Positions 24,660 to 33,432 of a stretch of 64,000 nucleotides of DNA are shown here, one piece after another. The position numbers and the translations under genes were made by a program. Location of the stretch: assembly GCF_037482845.1 (NCBI RefSeq), contig NZ_JBBHJW010000001.1, positions 930,001 through 994,000 of the forward strand. The letters run 5' to 3'. Origin of the DNA: Paucibacter_B soli. Its GTDB lineage: Bacteria; Pseudomonadota; Gammaproteobacteria; Burkholderiales; Burkholderiaceae_C. Under the pieces are notes generated by a model. That model was not told where the DNA came from. It searched no databases and worked only from the letters and a program-made list of their open reading frames with translations. Positions within the stretch are counted from its first letter, which is position 1. Every line of letters begins with the position of its first letter.

Positions 24660-24982
24660 AAAGCGCCATATCCAGGCCTCAGACTGTGCCCCGTGGACGA
24701 CCGAATCCGCGCCGCCGGGCCTGGCCTGGCGCCTGCCCGCGCCCTGGCAATCCTGGGAACGCGCGGATTGAAGTGAAAATGCCCCGCTGGTAGGCTTTTC
24801 GCTTGGATAGAAGTGGGATGAGTGCGTTTGGCGCCCTCGTCCGGCTTGCCGAAACCCGTCAAAGACCCTCTAAGGCCTCATTTTTGGCCTGGAAATCGCA
24901 ACGTCAAACGTTTGCGGTTTCCGTCGGAGGTGTTCGGCAGGCCAGGATTCGGTCACTGAATTCTCAACATGGAGCACGCAGG

Positions 24983-27900
24983 ATGAGCAGCAGCAGCAAC
25001 AACAGAGATTGGTCTGGATTTTCGAGGACGGCACTCAGCGTGGCCGTCGCCATCGTCGCGGCGGCCCCCGCGTTCGCACAGAACACCACCTCGGCCGTGG
25101 GCGGCCGCGTCACCGGCGCCGATGGCAAGCCCGTGGCCGGCGCCACGGTGAGCATCGTGCACCGTGAGTCGGGCTCGGTGAACAACTTCACCACCGATGC
25201 CGAAGGCCGCTACAGCGTGCGCGGCCTGCGCGTGGGCGGCCCCTACACGGTGACGGTGAGCAAGGGCAGCGAGAAGGAAAGCCGCGACGGCATCTATCTC
25301 GCGCTGGCCGAGTCGCTGAACCTCGACCTCACCCTGGGCAGCAATGTGTTGAGCCAGGTGGTGGTGACGGGTAGCGCGGTGGCGAGCAAGTTCGATGCCT
25401 CCTCGCAAGGGGCCGGCACCAGCCTGGGCCGCAAGGAACTCGACGCCTACGCCTCGATCCAGCGCAATCTGCAGGACTATGCACGCCTGGATCCGCGCCT
25501 GGCGCAGACCGACAAGGACCGTGGCGAAATGTCGGCCATGGGTCAGAACACCCGCTTCAACGCCATCACCATCGACGGCGTGCGCACCAATGACACCTTC
25601 GGTCTGGCCGCCAACAACCTGCCCACCCTGAAGCAACCGATCTCGATCGACGCGATCCAGGCCGTGCAGGTCAATCTCTCTAACTACGATGTGACGCAGC
25701 AGGGCTATACCGGCGCCAACATCAACGCGGTGACCAAGTCGGGCACCAACGATTTCAAGGGCAGCGTCTACTACGTCTACCGCGACGACAAACTGGCCGG
25801 CCAGCGCTTCAACCGGGGCAACCAGAGCTACTTCCAGCCCGCTGCCTTCAAGGAAGACACCAAGGGCTTCACCCTGGGCGGCCCGATCATCAAGGACAAG
25901 CTGTTCTTCTTCGCCAACTACGAAGAGTTCAAGAGCACCCGCTCGACCCCCAGCTTCGGTCCGGTCGGCAGCGCGCTGACGAATGTGGGCATCACCCAGG
26001 CGCAGATCGATGCCGCCGTGAAGGTTGCCAAGGACAACTGGGGCATCGACATCGGCAACTCGGACGCCCCCACCGGCGCCCAGGCCAAGGTCAAGGATTA
26101 CCTGCTCAAGCTCGACTGGAACATCACCGACAAGCAGCGCGCCAGCCTGCGCTATGCCAAGACCGAGCAGGGCGAGCCACTGTTCACCAACTTCAGCGCC
26201 ACCTCGCTGTCGCTGAGCTCGCATTGGTACACCGAGACCAAGAACATCGAAACCGTTGTGGGCCAGTGGTTCTCTGACTGGACCGACAACTTCTCCACCG
26301 AGTTCAAACTCTCGACGCGCAAGTACGACGCCCTGGTGGCCAACAACGCCAACCTGCCCGAGATCCGCCTGACCTTCACCGGCGCAGCGCCGGCCGGCAC
26401 CACCGCCGGCGACCGCACCCTGTTCTTCGGCACCGAGAACAGCCGCCACTTCAACGTGCTGCGCACCAAGACCACCGACGCCTATTTCGCCGGCACCTGG
26501 ATCAAGGACGACCACGAGATCAAGTTTGGTGGCGACTACGGCAACAACGACGTGTTCAACGCCTTCCTGCAGACCGTCAAGGGCCAGTACATCTTCCGCG
26601 GCACCGATCCGGTGGCCCTGTTCGCTGCCGGCAAGCCCTCCACCTACACCGTGCAGCTGCCGCAAACCGGCCGCGTGCTGGACGACGGCGCGGCGATCTG
26701 GTCGATGGCCAATCTCGGCCTGTTCGTGCAGGACACCTGGACCGTCAACAACCGACTGAACCTGACCCTGGGTGCCCGCATGGACCGTGCCATCGTGCCG
26801 GACAGCCCCATCGCCAATGCCAAGGCTTTGGCCAAGTTCGGTTACGACAATACCCAGACCATGGACGGCGCCACGCTGTTCCAGCCGCGCTTCGGCTTCA
26901 ACTACGCCCTGAATACCAAGGCCAAGGAAAAGCAACAGCTGCGCGGCGGCTTCGGCCTGTTCCAGGGCGCAGCGGCCAATGTCTGGCTGTCCAACCCCTT
27001 CTCGAACACCGGCATGGCGGTGATGACGCTGAGCTGCAACACCACCAACCCGCTGTGCCCGCCGGGCCTGGTCTTCAAGCCCGATGCGGACAACCCCAAC
27101 ACCATCCCGGGTTCGGTGCCGGCAGCAGCGGTCGACTTCCTGTCGCCGAGCCTGCGCCAGCCCTCGGTCTGGAAGTCCAATCTGGCCTTCGACACCGAGC
27201 TGCCCTACGATCTGGTGGCCGGCGTCGAGCTGCTGCTGACCAAGACCAAGGACGGCATCAACTACCGCAACCTGAACCTGGGCGCACCCGTGGCCACCGG
27301 CCCTGACGGCCGCGAGCTCTACTACAACGCCGCGGCGCTGGACGGCACGAAGTGCTGGAACGGCGGCCCTGCGCTGACCAGCGGCTGCGGTGGCTCCAAC
27401 CGAGCCAATCGTGACGTCACCTTCGGCAACGTGATCCTGGCGGAGCGCACCAGCAAGGGTGGCGGCCAGGCCCTGACGCTGTCGCTGGGTCAGAACAACG
27501 CCGGCTGGAACTGGACCACGGCCTACACCTACACGACCGCCAAGGAAGTCAGCCCGCTGACTTCGTCGACCTCGTTCTCGAACTATGCCAACCGCGCGGT
27601 GTTCAATCCGAACGAGGAGGTGGCCTCGAAGTCGTCCTACCTGATCCAAAACCGTTTCACCGGCGCCGTGAACTGGTCCAAGGCCTTCGTCAGCCAGTAC
27701 AAGACCACCGTCGGCCTGGTGTACGAAGGCCGTTCGGGCAAGCCCTATAGCTGGACCTACAAGAACGACATGAATGGCGACGGCATCACCGGCAACGACC
27801 TGATGTACATCCCCAAGGCACCTGGCTCGGGTGAGGTGATCTTCCGCGGCGCCCCTGGCAGCGGCCTGAACAGCGCCGCCGCCGCCGAGGCGCGCTTCTG

Positions 27901-28288
27901 GGAAGTCGTGGCTGCCAACCCCGACCTCGACGCCGCGCGCGGCACCGTGATCGGGCGCAACAGCGCCAAGTCCAAGTTCGCCAACACCTTCGACCTGCGC
28001 CTGAGCCAGGAAGTGCCGGGCCTGTTCGCCGGCCACAAGGGTGTGTTGACGATGGACTTCCTGAACGTCGGCAATATGCTCAACAAGAGCTGGGGCCGTA
28101 TCGACGAGATCCCCTTCACCGCCGGTGGCGGCAATGGCGGCAACCGTCGCGGTTTCGTCAACTTCGCCGGCATGCAGGGTGGCAAGTACGTCTACGGCGT
28201 GAACGCAGCAGCCGACGACTACGAGACCAAGCAGAACAAGGGTGAGTCGCAGTGGGCCGTGCAGATCACCGCGAAATATGAGTTCTAA
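24983..28288 (+). CDS. Oar-like TonB-dependent receptor with N-terminal carboxypeptidase-regulatory-like domain
   Basis: 1101 residues from ATG 24983 with GGAG upstream. Signal peptide to about AFAQ (residue 33). Residues ~38-115 are a CarboxypepD_reg-like beta-sandwich (GGRVTGADGKPVAGATVSIV, TTDAEGRYSVRGLRVGGPYTV split here). The plug follows (VLSQVVVTGSAVASKFDASS, FNAITIDGVRTND, GANINAVTKSGTNDFKGSV), then a 22-strand-type barrel ending WAVQITAKYEF. Oar-like receptors take up or sense peptides, proteins or glycans at the outer membrane. It is not adjacent to the binding-protein operons and has its own terminator. Confidence 0.9.
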   Translation: MSSSSNNRDWSGFSRTALSVAVAIVAAAPAFAQNTTSAVGGRVTGADGKPVAGATVSIVHRESGSVNNFTTDAEGRYSVRGLRVGGPYTVTVSKGSEKESRDGIYLALAESLNLDLTLGSNVLSQVVVTGSAVASKFDASSQGAGTSLGRKELDAYASIQRNLQDYARLDPRLAQTDKDRGEMSAMGQNTRFNAITIDGVRTNDTFGLAANNLPTLKQPISIDAIQAVQVNLSNYDVTQQGYTGANINAVTKSGTNDFKGSVYYVYRDDKLAGQRFNRGNQSYFQPAAFKEDTKGFTLGGPIIKDKLFFFANYEEFKSTRSTPSFGPVGSALTNVGITQAQIDAAVKVAKDNWGIDIGNSDAPTGAQAKVKDYLLKLDWNITDKQRASLRYAKTEQGEPLFTNFSATSLSLSSHWYTETKNIETVVGQWFSDWTDNFSTEFKLSTRKYDALVANNANLPEIRLTFTGAAPAGTTAGDRTLFFGTENSRHFNVLRTKTTDAYFAGTWIKDDHEIKFGGDYGNNDVFNAFLQTVKGQYIFRGTDPVALFAAGKPSTYTVQLPQTGRVLDDGAAIWSMANLGLFVQDTWTVNNRLNLTLGARMDRAIVPDSPIANAKALAKFGYDNTQTMDGATLFQPRFGFNYALNTKAKEKQQLRGGFGLFQGAAANVWLSNPFSNTGMAVMTLSCNTTNPLCPPGLVFKPDADNPNTIPGSVPAAAVDFLSPSLRQPSVWKSNLAFDTELPYDLVAGVELLLTKTKDGINYRNLNLGAPVATGPDGRELYYNAAALDGTKCWNGGPALTSGCGGSNRANRDVTFGNVILAERTSKGGGQALTLSLGQNNAGWNWTTAYTYTTAKEVSPLTSSTSFSNYANRAVFNPNEEVASKSSYLIQNRFTGAVNWSKAFVSQYKTTVGLVYEGRSGKPYSWTYKNDMNGDGITGNDLMYIPKAPGSGEVIFRGAPGSGLNSAAAAEARFWEVVAANPDLDAARGTVIGRNSAKSKFANTFDLRLSQEVPGLFAGHKGVLTMDFLNVGNMLNKSWGRIDEIPFTAGGGNGGNRRGFVNFAGMQGGKYVYGVNAAADDYETKQNKGESQWAVQITAKYEF

Positions 28289-28314
28289 GTAGCACCAGCG
28301 CTCAGGCATCGCAC

Positions 28315-28338
28315 AGGGCTCCCTCGGGAGCCCTTTTT
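28315..28338 (+). terminator. Rho-independent terminator of the Oar-like receptor gene
   Basis: A perfect nine-base-pair stem AGGGCTCCC/GGGAGCCCT with a two-base loop, then TTTT, 26 bases after the receptor stop. Its T-run touches the stop codon of the convergent histidine kinase gene. Confidence 0.88.
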
Positions 28339-29678
28339 CATGCTGCCATCGGCCAATCCAATCCGGCCTCGAACCCCCGCCCGCCCGCGCAGGGCGAACT
28401 CAGCCGCAGCGTCGCTCCCGACTGCTCGGCGATCTTGTGCACCAGGGCCAGCCCCAGGCGCGCCTGCGGCCCCTGGCCCAGGGTCAGGTCTTGCCGCAAC
28501 TGCGCCAGCCGGTCGGCATCCAGGCCCGGACCGTCGTCGCGCACGCACAGGCTCATGGGCTGCACCAGCACATCGACCTTGGCGTCAGCACCACCGTGCT
28601 GCCTGGCGTTGTGCACCAGATTGCGCAGCGCGATGCCAAGCGCGTCGATGTCGCCCTGCACCAGCGCCGGCGCCTCGCACAGATGCAGCTGCGGCGGGCG
28701 CTGGCCGCCATGTTCGAACTCATCCAGCACCAGGCGCGCCAGCAGCTTGAGGTCTACCGGCTCGCGCCGCAGCGCCAGACCGGCGTCCACGCGCGCCAGC
28801 TCCAGCAAGCGTGCGGCCAGCGCGTTGACGCGGTCCAGCTGCTTGAGCACCGCGCCGGCGCGCTCGGCCTGCTCGGGCGATGCGGCCGGGCCCAGCACCT
28901 GCAGCAGGCGCTGCACCTGGGCGCGCGCCGCCGCCAGCGGGGTGCGCAGCTCATGCGCCATCTGGCCGGCAAAAGCGCGCTCGGCCTCCACCATCATCTG
29001 CTGCCGCGCCCGCATCGCGTTCACCTCCTGCAGCAGGGGCAGCCATTCCTGCGGCATGCCCTGCAACGGCAGCGGCTGCCGGCTGTCGCGGCGCAGCGCC
29101 TGCTGCACCGGATCCAGGCTGCCAAAGCCCGCGCGCAGCAGCAGATGCAGAATCAACCAGCTCAGCGGCAGCAGCGCCAGCAGCGGCAGCAGCATGGCCA
29201 GGGCAGCCTCCCACAAGACCTCGGCGCGATGCGCCAGCGGCTCGGCCACCAGCACACGATAGGCGCTGGCGCGTGAGTCCAGCACCGCCACGCGCCAGTC
29301 GCCATGGTTCATCAGGCCCGGCCGCAGCGCTGGCGCCAGCTGCTGCTCGGGCGCACGGTGCGAGCGCCAGCGCAAGCGGCCCTGCGCGTCCAGCACCTGG
29401 TAGACGACGAATTCCTCGTGCGCGGCAAAGCCCGCCGGCGCGCCGTGCAGCGCCACGCTGCCCAGCACCGCATCGCCCAGCCCCAGCAGATGCTGGCCGG
29501 TCTCGACCAGGGCGCTGTCAAGCACCTCGTCGGTTTCCTCCTGCACCGCCAGCAGGGCCGCGCCGCTGCCCAGCAGCCAGGCCAGCAGGAAGGCCAGCAG
29601 CAGGCGCCGACGCAGGCGCCGCTCCAGACTCCAGCCAGCACTGGCGCTGTCAGGCCTCAAAGCGGTAGCCCAGGCCAC
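28338..29678 (-). CDS. Sensor histidine kinase (QseC/TctE-like)
   Basis: About 440 residues. Two membrane helices (about 26-48 and 158-180) enclose a periplasmic domain. The H box FAGQMAHELRTPLAAARAQV carries the phosphorylated His; N box NLVHNARQHGGA, G1 box VRDDGPGLD and G2 box RLGLALVHKIAEQSGA follow. The start is uncertain: GTG 29678 or TTG 29660, both overlapping the response-regulator gene, so coupling is likely. It phosphorylates the regulator at 29650-30294. The repeated word GTCAGGTCTTG occurs at 28483-28493 between the G1 and G2 boxes. The signal sensed is unknown. Confidence 0.88.
   Translation of the reverse strand: MAWATALRPDSASAGWSLERRLRRRLLLAFLLAWLLGSGAALLAVQEETDEVLDSALVETGQHLLGLGDAVLGSVALHGAPAGFAAHEEFVVYQVLDAQGRLRWRSHRAPEQQLAPALRPGLMNHGDWRVAVLDSRASAYRVLVAEPLAHRAEVLWEAALAMLLPLLALLPLSWLILHLLLRAGFGSLDPVQQALRRDSRQPLPLQGMPQEWLPLLQEVNAMRARQQMMVEAERAFAGQMAHELRTPLAAARAQVQRLLQVLGPAASPEQAERAGAVLKQLDRVNALAARLLELARVDAGLALRREPVDLKLLARLVLDEFEHGGQRPPQLHLCEAPALVQGDIDALGIALRNLVHNARQHGGADAKVDVLVQPMSLCVRDDGPGLDADRLAQLRQDLTLGQGPQARLGLALVHKIAEQSGATLRLSSPCAGGRGFEAGLDWPMAA
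28483..28493 (+). repeat. Dispersed word GTCAGGTCTTG, copy in the histidine kinase gene
   Basis: Exact copy, antisense to the kinase reading strand, where it encodes part of RQDLTL. Confidence 0.6.
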
Positions 29679-30294
29679 GGTGGGTGCTGATGCGCGCGGG
29701 GCCCAGCTTCTTGCGCAAGCGGCTGACGATCACCTCCAGCGAGTTGCTGCTGCTATCGGCATGACTGAGCGGCTCCAGCGCGCTCTCCAGACGGTCGCGC
29801 TCGACGATGCGCCCGGGTGCGGCGGCCAGGCATTTCAGCAACGCCCATTCCATCGCGGTGAGCTCCAGCGCCTGGCCGCCGCGGCGCGCGCAATGCTGGC
29901 GCAGGTCAAGTTCCAGATCGCCCAGCGCCGCCAGACCGGGCGGCTGGGCACGCCGCCACAAGGCCTCGATGCGGGCCAGCAGCTCGTCCAGGTCGAAGGG
30001 TTTGCTGAGGTAGTCGTCGGCGCCGGCGCGCAGGCCCTGCACGCGCTCGGAGATGCGTTCGCGCGCCGTCAGCACCAGCACCGGCAGGCGCAGGCCCTGG
30101 GCGCGCCAGCGGCGCAGCAGGCTGAGCCCGTCGCCGTCCGGCAGTTGCAGGTCCAGCAGGGCCAGTTCTGGCGGCGGCAGCGCTGCCGCCTGCGCCAGCA
30201 GCTTGCACCAATGCACCTGCAGGCCGGCCGCCTCGAGATGCTCGCAAACCGCCTGGCCCAGATCGATGTCATCCTCGACGAGCAGCACTTGCAT
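29650..30294 (-). CDS. OmpR/PhoB-family response regulator
   Basis: 214 residues. Receiver domain: MQVLLVEDDIDLGQAVCEHL (acidic pair), phospho-acceptor Asp in LALLDLQLPDGDG, Thr in VLVLTARE, Lys in YLSKPFDLDELLAR. The C-terminal winged helix (about 125-214) has LTAMEWALLKCLA, SNSLEVIVSRLRKKLG and RGLGYRFEA, typical of OmpR-type DNA binding. It is the first gene of the pair with the kinase downstream, overlapping it by about 29 bases depending on the kinase start. Target genes are unknown. Confidence 0.92.
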   Translation of the reverse strand: MQVLLVEDDIDLGQAVCEHLEAAGLQVHWCKLLAQAAALPPPELALLDLQLPDGDGLSLLRRWRAQGLRLPVLVLTARERISERVQGLRAGADDYLSKPFDLDELLARIEALWRRAQPPGLAALGDLELDLRQHCARRGGQALELTAMEWALLKCLAAAPGRIVERDRLESALEPLSHADSSSNSLEVIVSRLRKKLGPARISTHRGLGYRFEA

Positions 30295-30344
30295 GCGGCG
30301 ATCATCGCGCCGGGCGGCCGCTGCGCGGCGGGCAAAGCCCGCGC

Positions 30345-31427
30345 TCAGTTGCGCTGAATCAAGCCGCGGCGCCGCCAGGCCAGGCCCGCCAGACCCAGGC
30401 CCAGCATCGCCCAGCTGGACGGCTCGGGCACCGCCACGATATTGCCATTCAGGTTGACGGCGACGTTCTGCGCGCCGATGAACTCGCCCACCTCGCTGGG
30501 ATCGGCATGCGAATCGCCCAGCAGGGGCTTGGCCTCGTGGTTCTGCGGGTCGAAGGCACCGATGTAGTGGTAGAACTCGTAGCGCCGCACCACCGATTCG
30601 GACTTCTCGCCCACCGCCGCCAGACCGCCGTTCTCCAACTGGCCCGCGTTCGGGTTGCCGGGGTCGGTCTGCAGCAACTGCCATTCAATCTCGGTCTTGC
30701 TCTTGGCCGCCTGGATCCTGGGGTCGCCGCCCATCAGCTCTTCCAGGCCGACCTTGTCCTCGAACTCGGTGGTGTAGACCTTGACCCAGACCGGCTCGCC
30801 GAACTGCGGCTCGGGCGTTTCCGGCGGCGGTGGCGCCTGGATGCGCGCCACCACCACCGGCGGCTGCGCCGGCAGGGGCGCGGGAATGACCTGCCAGGCG
30901 GGTGCCGGCAGCGCCGCCGTCACCGGCACCAGCGTGCCCGAGCCGGGGCTGCTTTCCACCAGCCAGCTGTAACGCGTCTGGCTGGCATTACCCACCGTGC
31001 CGACGCCAAAGTGATCGCAGGGCGTGCTGGGGCCATAGCCGATGCCGCCACCGGTCCAGCAGCTTTCGCCCGGGGTGTTGAACACGCCGCTGGGCGTGCC
31101 CACATTCCACACGCCGGCGGCAAAGCTGGCCTTGTAGCTGACGCGCACGCCGAACACGCCGCCAACGCTGTACTCGCTGACCGCGGGGGCGCCATAGCGC
31201 TCCACCGTGGTGGGGAAGCCGCGGCCGGCGCCGCCAAAGGTGTCGGTGATGTCGCCCAGATGCAGGCCTTCGAGCTCGATCTCGAAGCCGTGGGCGGTCT
31301 GACCGGTGTCATTCACGACGTCGAAATTGCCCAGCGTGCCGAACACGGCGGCAGCGGCCCACCAGGGGCTCAACAAACCCAGACTCAGGACCAGGGGCGG
31401 CAGGGAGGTGGTGCAGAAAGGCTTCAT
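30345..31427 (-). CDS. PEP-CTERM sorting-domain protein
   Basis: 360 residues. Sec signal peptide at the N-terminus (MKPFCTTSLPPLVLSLGLLS and on to WAAAA) and a full PEP-CTERM tail at the C-terminus: VPEPSSWAMLGLGLAGLAW followed by RRR. Exosortase systems cut such tails and link the protein to exopolysaccharide matrix. The body is Gly-, Pro- and Thr-rich and beta-type, with PPPPETPEPQFGEPVWVKVY as a linker and no named domain. AGGAG stands eight bases before the ATG. No exosortase gene lies in the window. Confidence 0.88.
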   Translation of the reverse strand: MKPFCTTSLPPLVLSLGLLSPWWAAAAVFGTLGNFDVVNDTGQTAHGFEIELEGLHLGDITDTFGGAGRGFPTTVERYGAPAVSEYSVGGVFGVRVSYKASFAAGVWNVGTPSGVFNTPGESCWTGGGIGYGPSTPCDHFGVGTVGNASQTRYSWLVESSPGSGTLVPVTAALPAPAWQVIPAPLPAQPPVVVARIQAPPPPETPEPQFGEPVWVKVYTTEFEDKVGLEELMGGDPRIQAAKSKTEIEWQLLQTDPGNPNAGQLENGGLAAVGEKSESVVRRYEFYHYIGAFDPQNHEAKPLLGDSHADPSEVGEFIGAQNVAVNLNGNIVAVPEPSSWAMLGLGLAGLAWRRRGLIQRN

Positions 31428-31537
31428 CGGTCACTCCTGTGAACAAGCGCGGCGCCAGCATGCGTGGTCAAGATGAACCGAAGCTGAACCAGCGCCGCTG
31501 GCCCGGCACCTGCGGGAGATCCCGAACATGCGTCGCG

Positions 31538-31566
31538 GTTATGCCCGCCAACGCCATTGACATTGG
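31538..31566 (+). promoter_or_regulatory. Shared regulatory motif, kinase-amiD-dpp operon (GTTATG-N17-CATTGG)
   Basis: GTTATG at 31538-31543 and CATTGG at 31561-31566 with exactly 17 bases between, 38 bases before the kinase start. The flanks also agree with the murQ copy (CGGTTATGCCC and CATTGG.CAG). A TAAGCT 21 bases further on could be the -10 box. Confidence 0.6.
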
Positions 31567-31603
31567 TCAGCCGGGCGCGCCGCCACGTAAGCTCGGCCTG
31601 CCC

Positions 31604-32557
31604 ATGCTTATCGCCACACCCAGCTCAAGCCCTCACGCGCGCGGCCTCGGCCTGGACGCCGGCGGCACGCACACGCGCTGGGCCCTGGCCGGCCCCGACG
31701 GTGCGCTGCTGGCCGAGGGCCAGGTGGCGGGCATCAGCGCCACGCAGCTGGCGCAGACCGCCGGCCGCATGGCGCTGACCCAGACCCTGCACCAGCTGGC
31801 CGCCGCGGTGCTGCCGCATGGCCGGCCCAGCCGCCTGGTGGCCGGCATCACCGGCCTGGCCGAACCGCAGGGGCCGCTGGCCCAGCAGCTCAAGGACCTG
31901 CTCGCGCAGGCGCTGGGCCTGGCGCCGCGCCTGATGCACTGCGGCAGCGATATGGAGATCGCCTACCGCAGCGCCTTTGCCCGCCCCGGCGAGGGCTATC
32001 TGGTCTATGCCGGCACCGGCGCCATCGCCGCCTACATCGACCCGCAGGGCCGCTTCGAGCGCGCCGGCGGCCGTGGCCCCATCCTGGGCGACGAGGGCGG
32101 CGGCTACTGGATCGCGCGCGAGGCCCTGGCCGCCGTCTGGCGCCAGGAGGACGAGCAGCCCGGCAGCACCCAGGCCTGGCCGCTGGCGCAGGCGCTGTTT
32201 GCCGCCATCGGCGGCAGCGACTGGGCCAGCACGCGCGCCTTCGTCTATGGCGCCGAGCGCGGCGCGGTGGGCCGCCTGGCGCTGGCCGTGGCCGCCGCCG
32301 CCGAGCAGGACGCAAGGGCGCGCGCGCTTTTGCGCCGCGCCGGCCATGAACTGGCGCGCCTGGCCCAGGCCCTGCTGCACCGCCATGGCCCGCGCCCGGT
32401 GCTGGCCGCCGGCCGCGCCCTGCTGCTGCATGAATCGATCGCCGCCGGCCTGCGCGAGGCCCTGCCGGCCGGCATAGAGTTGCGCGTGCAGCAGCTGCAA
32501 GCCCATCACACCGCCGCCCGCCTCGCGCTGCATGACGCTCAAGACCTGACCCCATGA
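31604..32557 (+). CDS. BadF/BadG-family amino-sugar kinase, probable MurNAc/GlcNAc kinase
   Basis: 317 residues of the ASKHA ATPase fold. LGLDAGGTHTRWALAGPDG is the phosphate-1 loop, YAGTGAIAAYI the phosphate-2 region and GDEGGGYWIAREAL a family signature shared with GlcNAc kinase (NAGK) and MurK, which phosphorylates MurNAc and GlcNAc at O6. With murQ nearby and without a sugar PTS, it would supply MurNAc-6-P for the etherase. It heads the operon kinase-amiD-dppBCDF; its stop overlaps the amiD start, and that junction contains the repeated word (32540-32550). MurNAc specificity is inferred. Confidence 0.82.
   Translation: MLIATPSSSPHARGLGLDAGGTHTRWALAGPDGALLAEGQVAGISATQLAQTAGRMALTQTLHQLAAAVLPHGRPSRLVAGITGLAEPQGPLAQQLKDLLAQALGLAPRLMHCGSDMEIAYRSAFARPGEGYLVYAGTGAIAAYIDPQGRFERAGGRGPILGDEGGGYWIAREALAAVWRQEDEQPGSTQAWPLAQALFAAIGGSDWASTRAFVYGAERGAVGRLALAVAAAAEQDARARALLRRAGHELARLAQALLHRHGPRPVLAAGRALLLHESIAAGLREALPAGIELRVQQLQAHHTAARLALHDAQDLTP
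32540..32550 (-). repeat. Dispersed word GTCAGGTCTTG, copy at the kinase/amiD junction
   Basis: Inverted exact copy (CAAGACCTGAC followed by CCC) ending four bases before the amiD ATG; it forms the last codons of the kinase, QDLTP. Confidence 0.65.
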
Positions 32558-33432
32558 AGCTGCCCACCAAACTGCCACTCGCCACCTGCGCCCTCACCGC
32601 CCTGCTGCTGCTGAGCGCCTGCGCCAGCGGCCCGCCCGGCGTGCGGCTGGACACCAGCTACCGCTCGGAGAACCAGGACAGCCGCGTGCTCTTCCTGGTG
32701 CTGCACTACACGGTGGGCAATTTCGAGAGTTCGCTCAAGACCCTCACCACCGGCGGCATGGTGTCCAGCCATTACCTGGTGCGCGACGATCCCGTCATCG
32801 CCTACCGCCTGGTGGAGGAAAGCCAGCGCGCCTGGCATGCCGGCCCCAGCTACTGGCGCGGCCATGCCAATCTCAACCCCAGCTCGATCGGCATCGAGAT
32901 CGTCAACCCGGGCCGCCAGGTGGCGGCCGACGGCACGGTCAGCTATGCGCCCTTCCCGCAGCAGCAGATCGACGCGGTGCTGGCGCTCAGCAAGGACATC
33001 GTGCGGCGCCATCAGATCCGCCCCGAGCGCATCCTTGGCCACAGCGATATCCAGCCCCAGAGCAAGCAGGACCCTGGCCCGATGTTCCCCTGGAAGCAGT
33101 TCGCCGACGCCGGCCTGATCGCCTGGCCCGATGCCGGAATGGTGGCCGCCAGGCTGGCCGGCCACCAGGCCGCGTTGCCCGGCGTGGCCTGGTTCCAGGA
33201 GCAGCTGGCGCGCCACGGTTTCGACGTGCCGCGCCATGGCGCGCTCGACGAGGCGACGCGCCATGTGATCGCCGCCTTCCAGATGAAATACCGCCCCGCC
33301 AAGTACGATGGCGAGCCCGACGCCGAAACCGCGGCCCTGCTGGAGGTGGTGAACCTGCCGGATGGCATGAAGCTGACGACAAGCACCGACCCCCGCGGCC
33401 GCACCGCGTCCACCTCCTCCTCGCCCTGGTGA
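32554..33432 (+). CDS. amiD: AmiD-like N-acetylmuramoyl-L-alanine amidase lipoprotein
   Basis: 292 residues. Lipoprotein signal with lipobox LSAC (LLLLSACASG). The Amidase_2 domain has zinc ligands His51 (VLHYTVG), His163 and Asp173 (GHSDIQPQSKQDPG) and the catalytic-region WHAGPSYWRG. A C-terminal PG_binding_1 domain (about 205-272, FQEQLARHGFDVPRHGALDE) anchors it to the wall. E. coli AmiD, an outer-membrane lipoprotein with the same plan, releases peptides from MurNAc and anhydroMurNAc. ATGA overlap with the kinase and TGATG-type overlap with dppB show one transcript. Confidence 0.9.
   Translation: MKLPTKLPLATCALTALLLLSACASGPPGVRLDTSYRSENQDSRVLFLVLHYTVGNFESSLKTLTTGGMVSSHYLVRDDPVIAYRLVEESQRAWHAGPSYWRGHANLNPSSIGIEIVNPGRQVAADGTVSYAPFPQQQIDAVLALSKDIVRRHQIRPERILGHSDIQPQSKQDPGPMFPWKQFADAGLIAWPDAGMVAARLAGHQAALPGVAWFQEQLARHGFDVPRHGALDEATRHVIAAFQMKYRPAKYDGEPDAETAALLEVVNLPDGMKLTTSTDPRGRTASTSSSPW

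Noticed and set aside
24953..28309. A 1118-codon open frame antisense to the Oar-like receptor gene
   Set aside because: It mirrors the receptor gene codon for codon; its product is rich in Gly, Val, Ala and His with no domain. Long antisense frames are expected in GC-rich genes.
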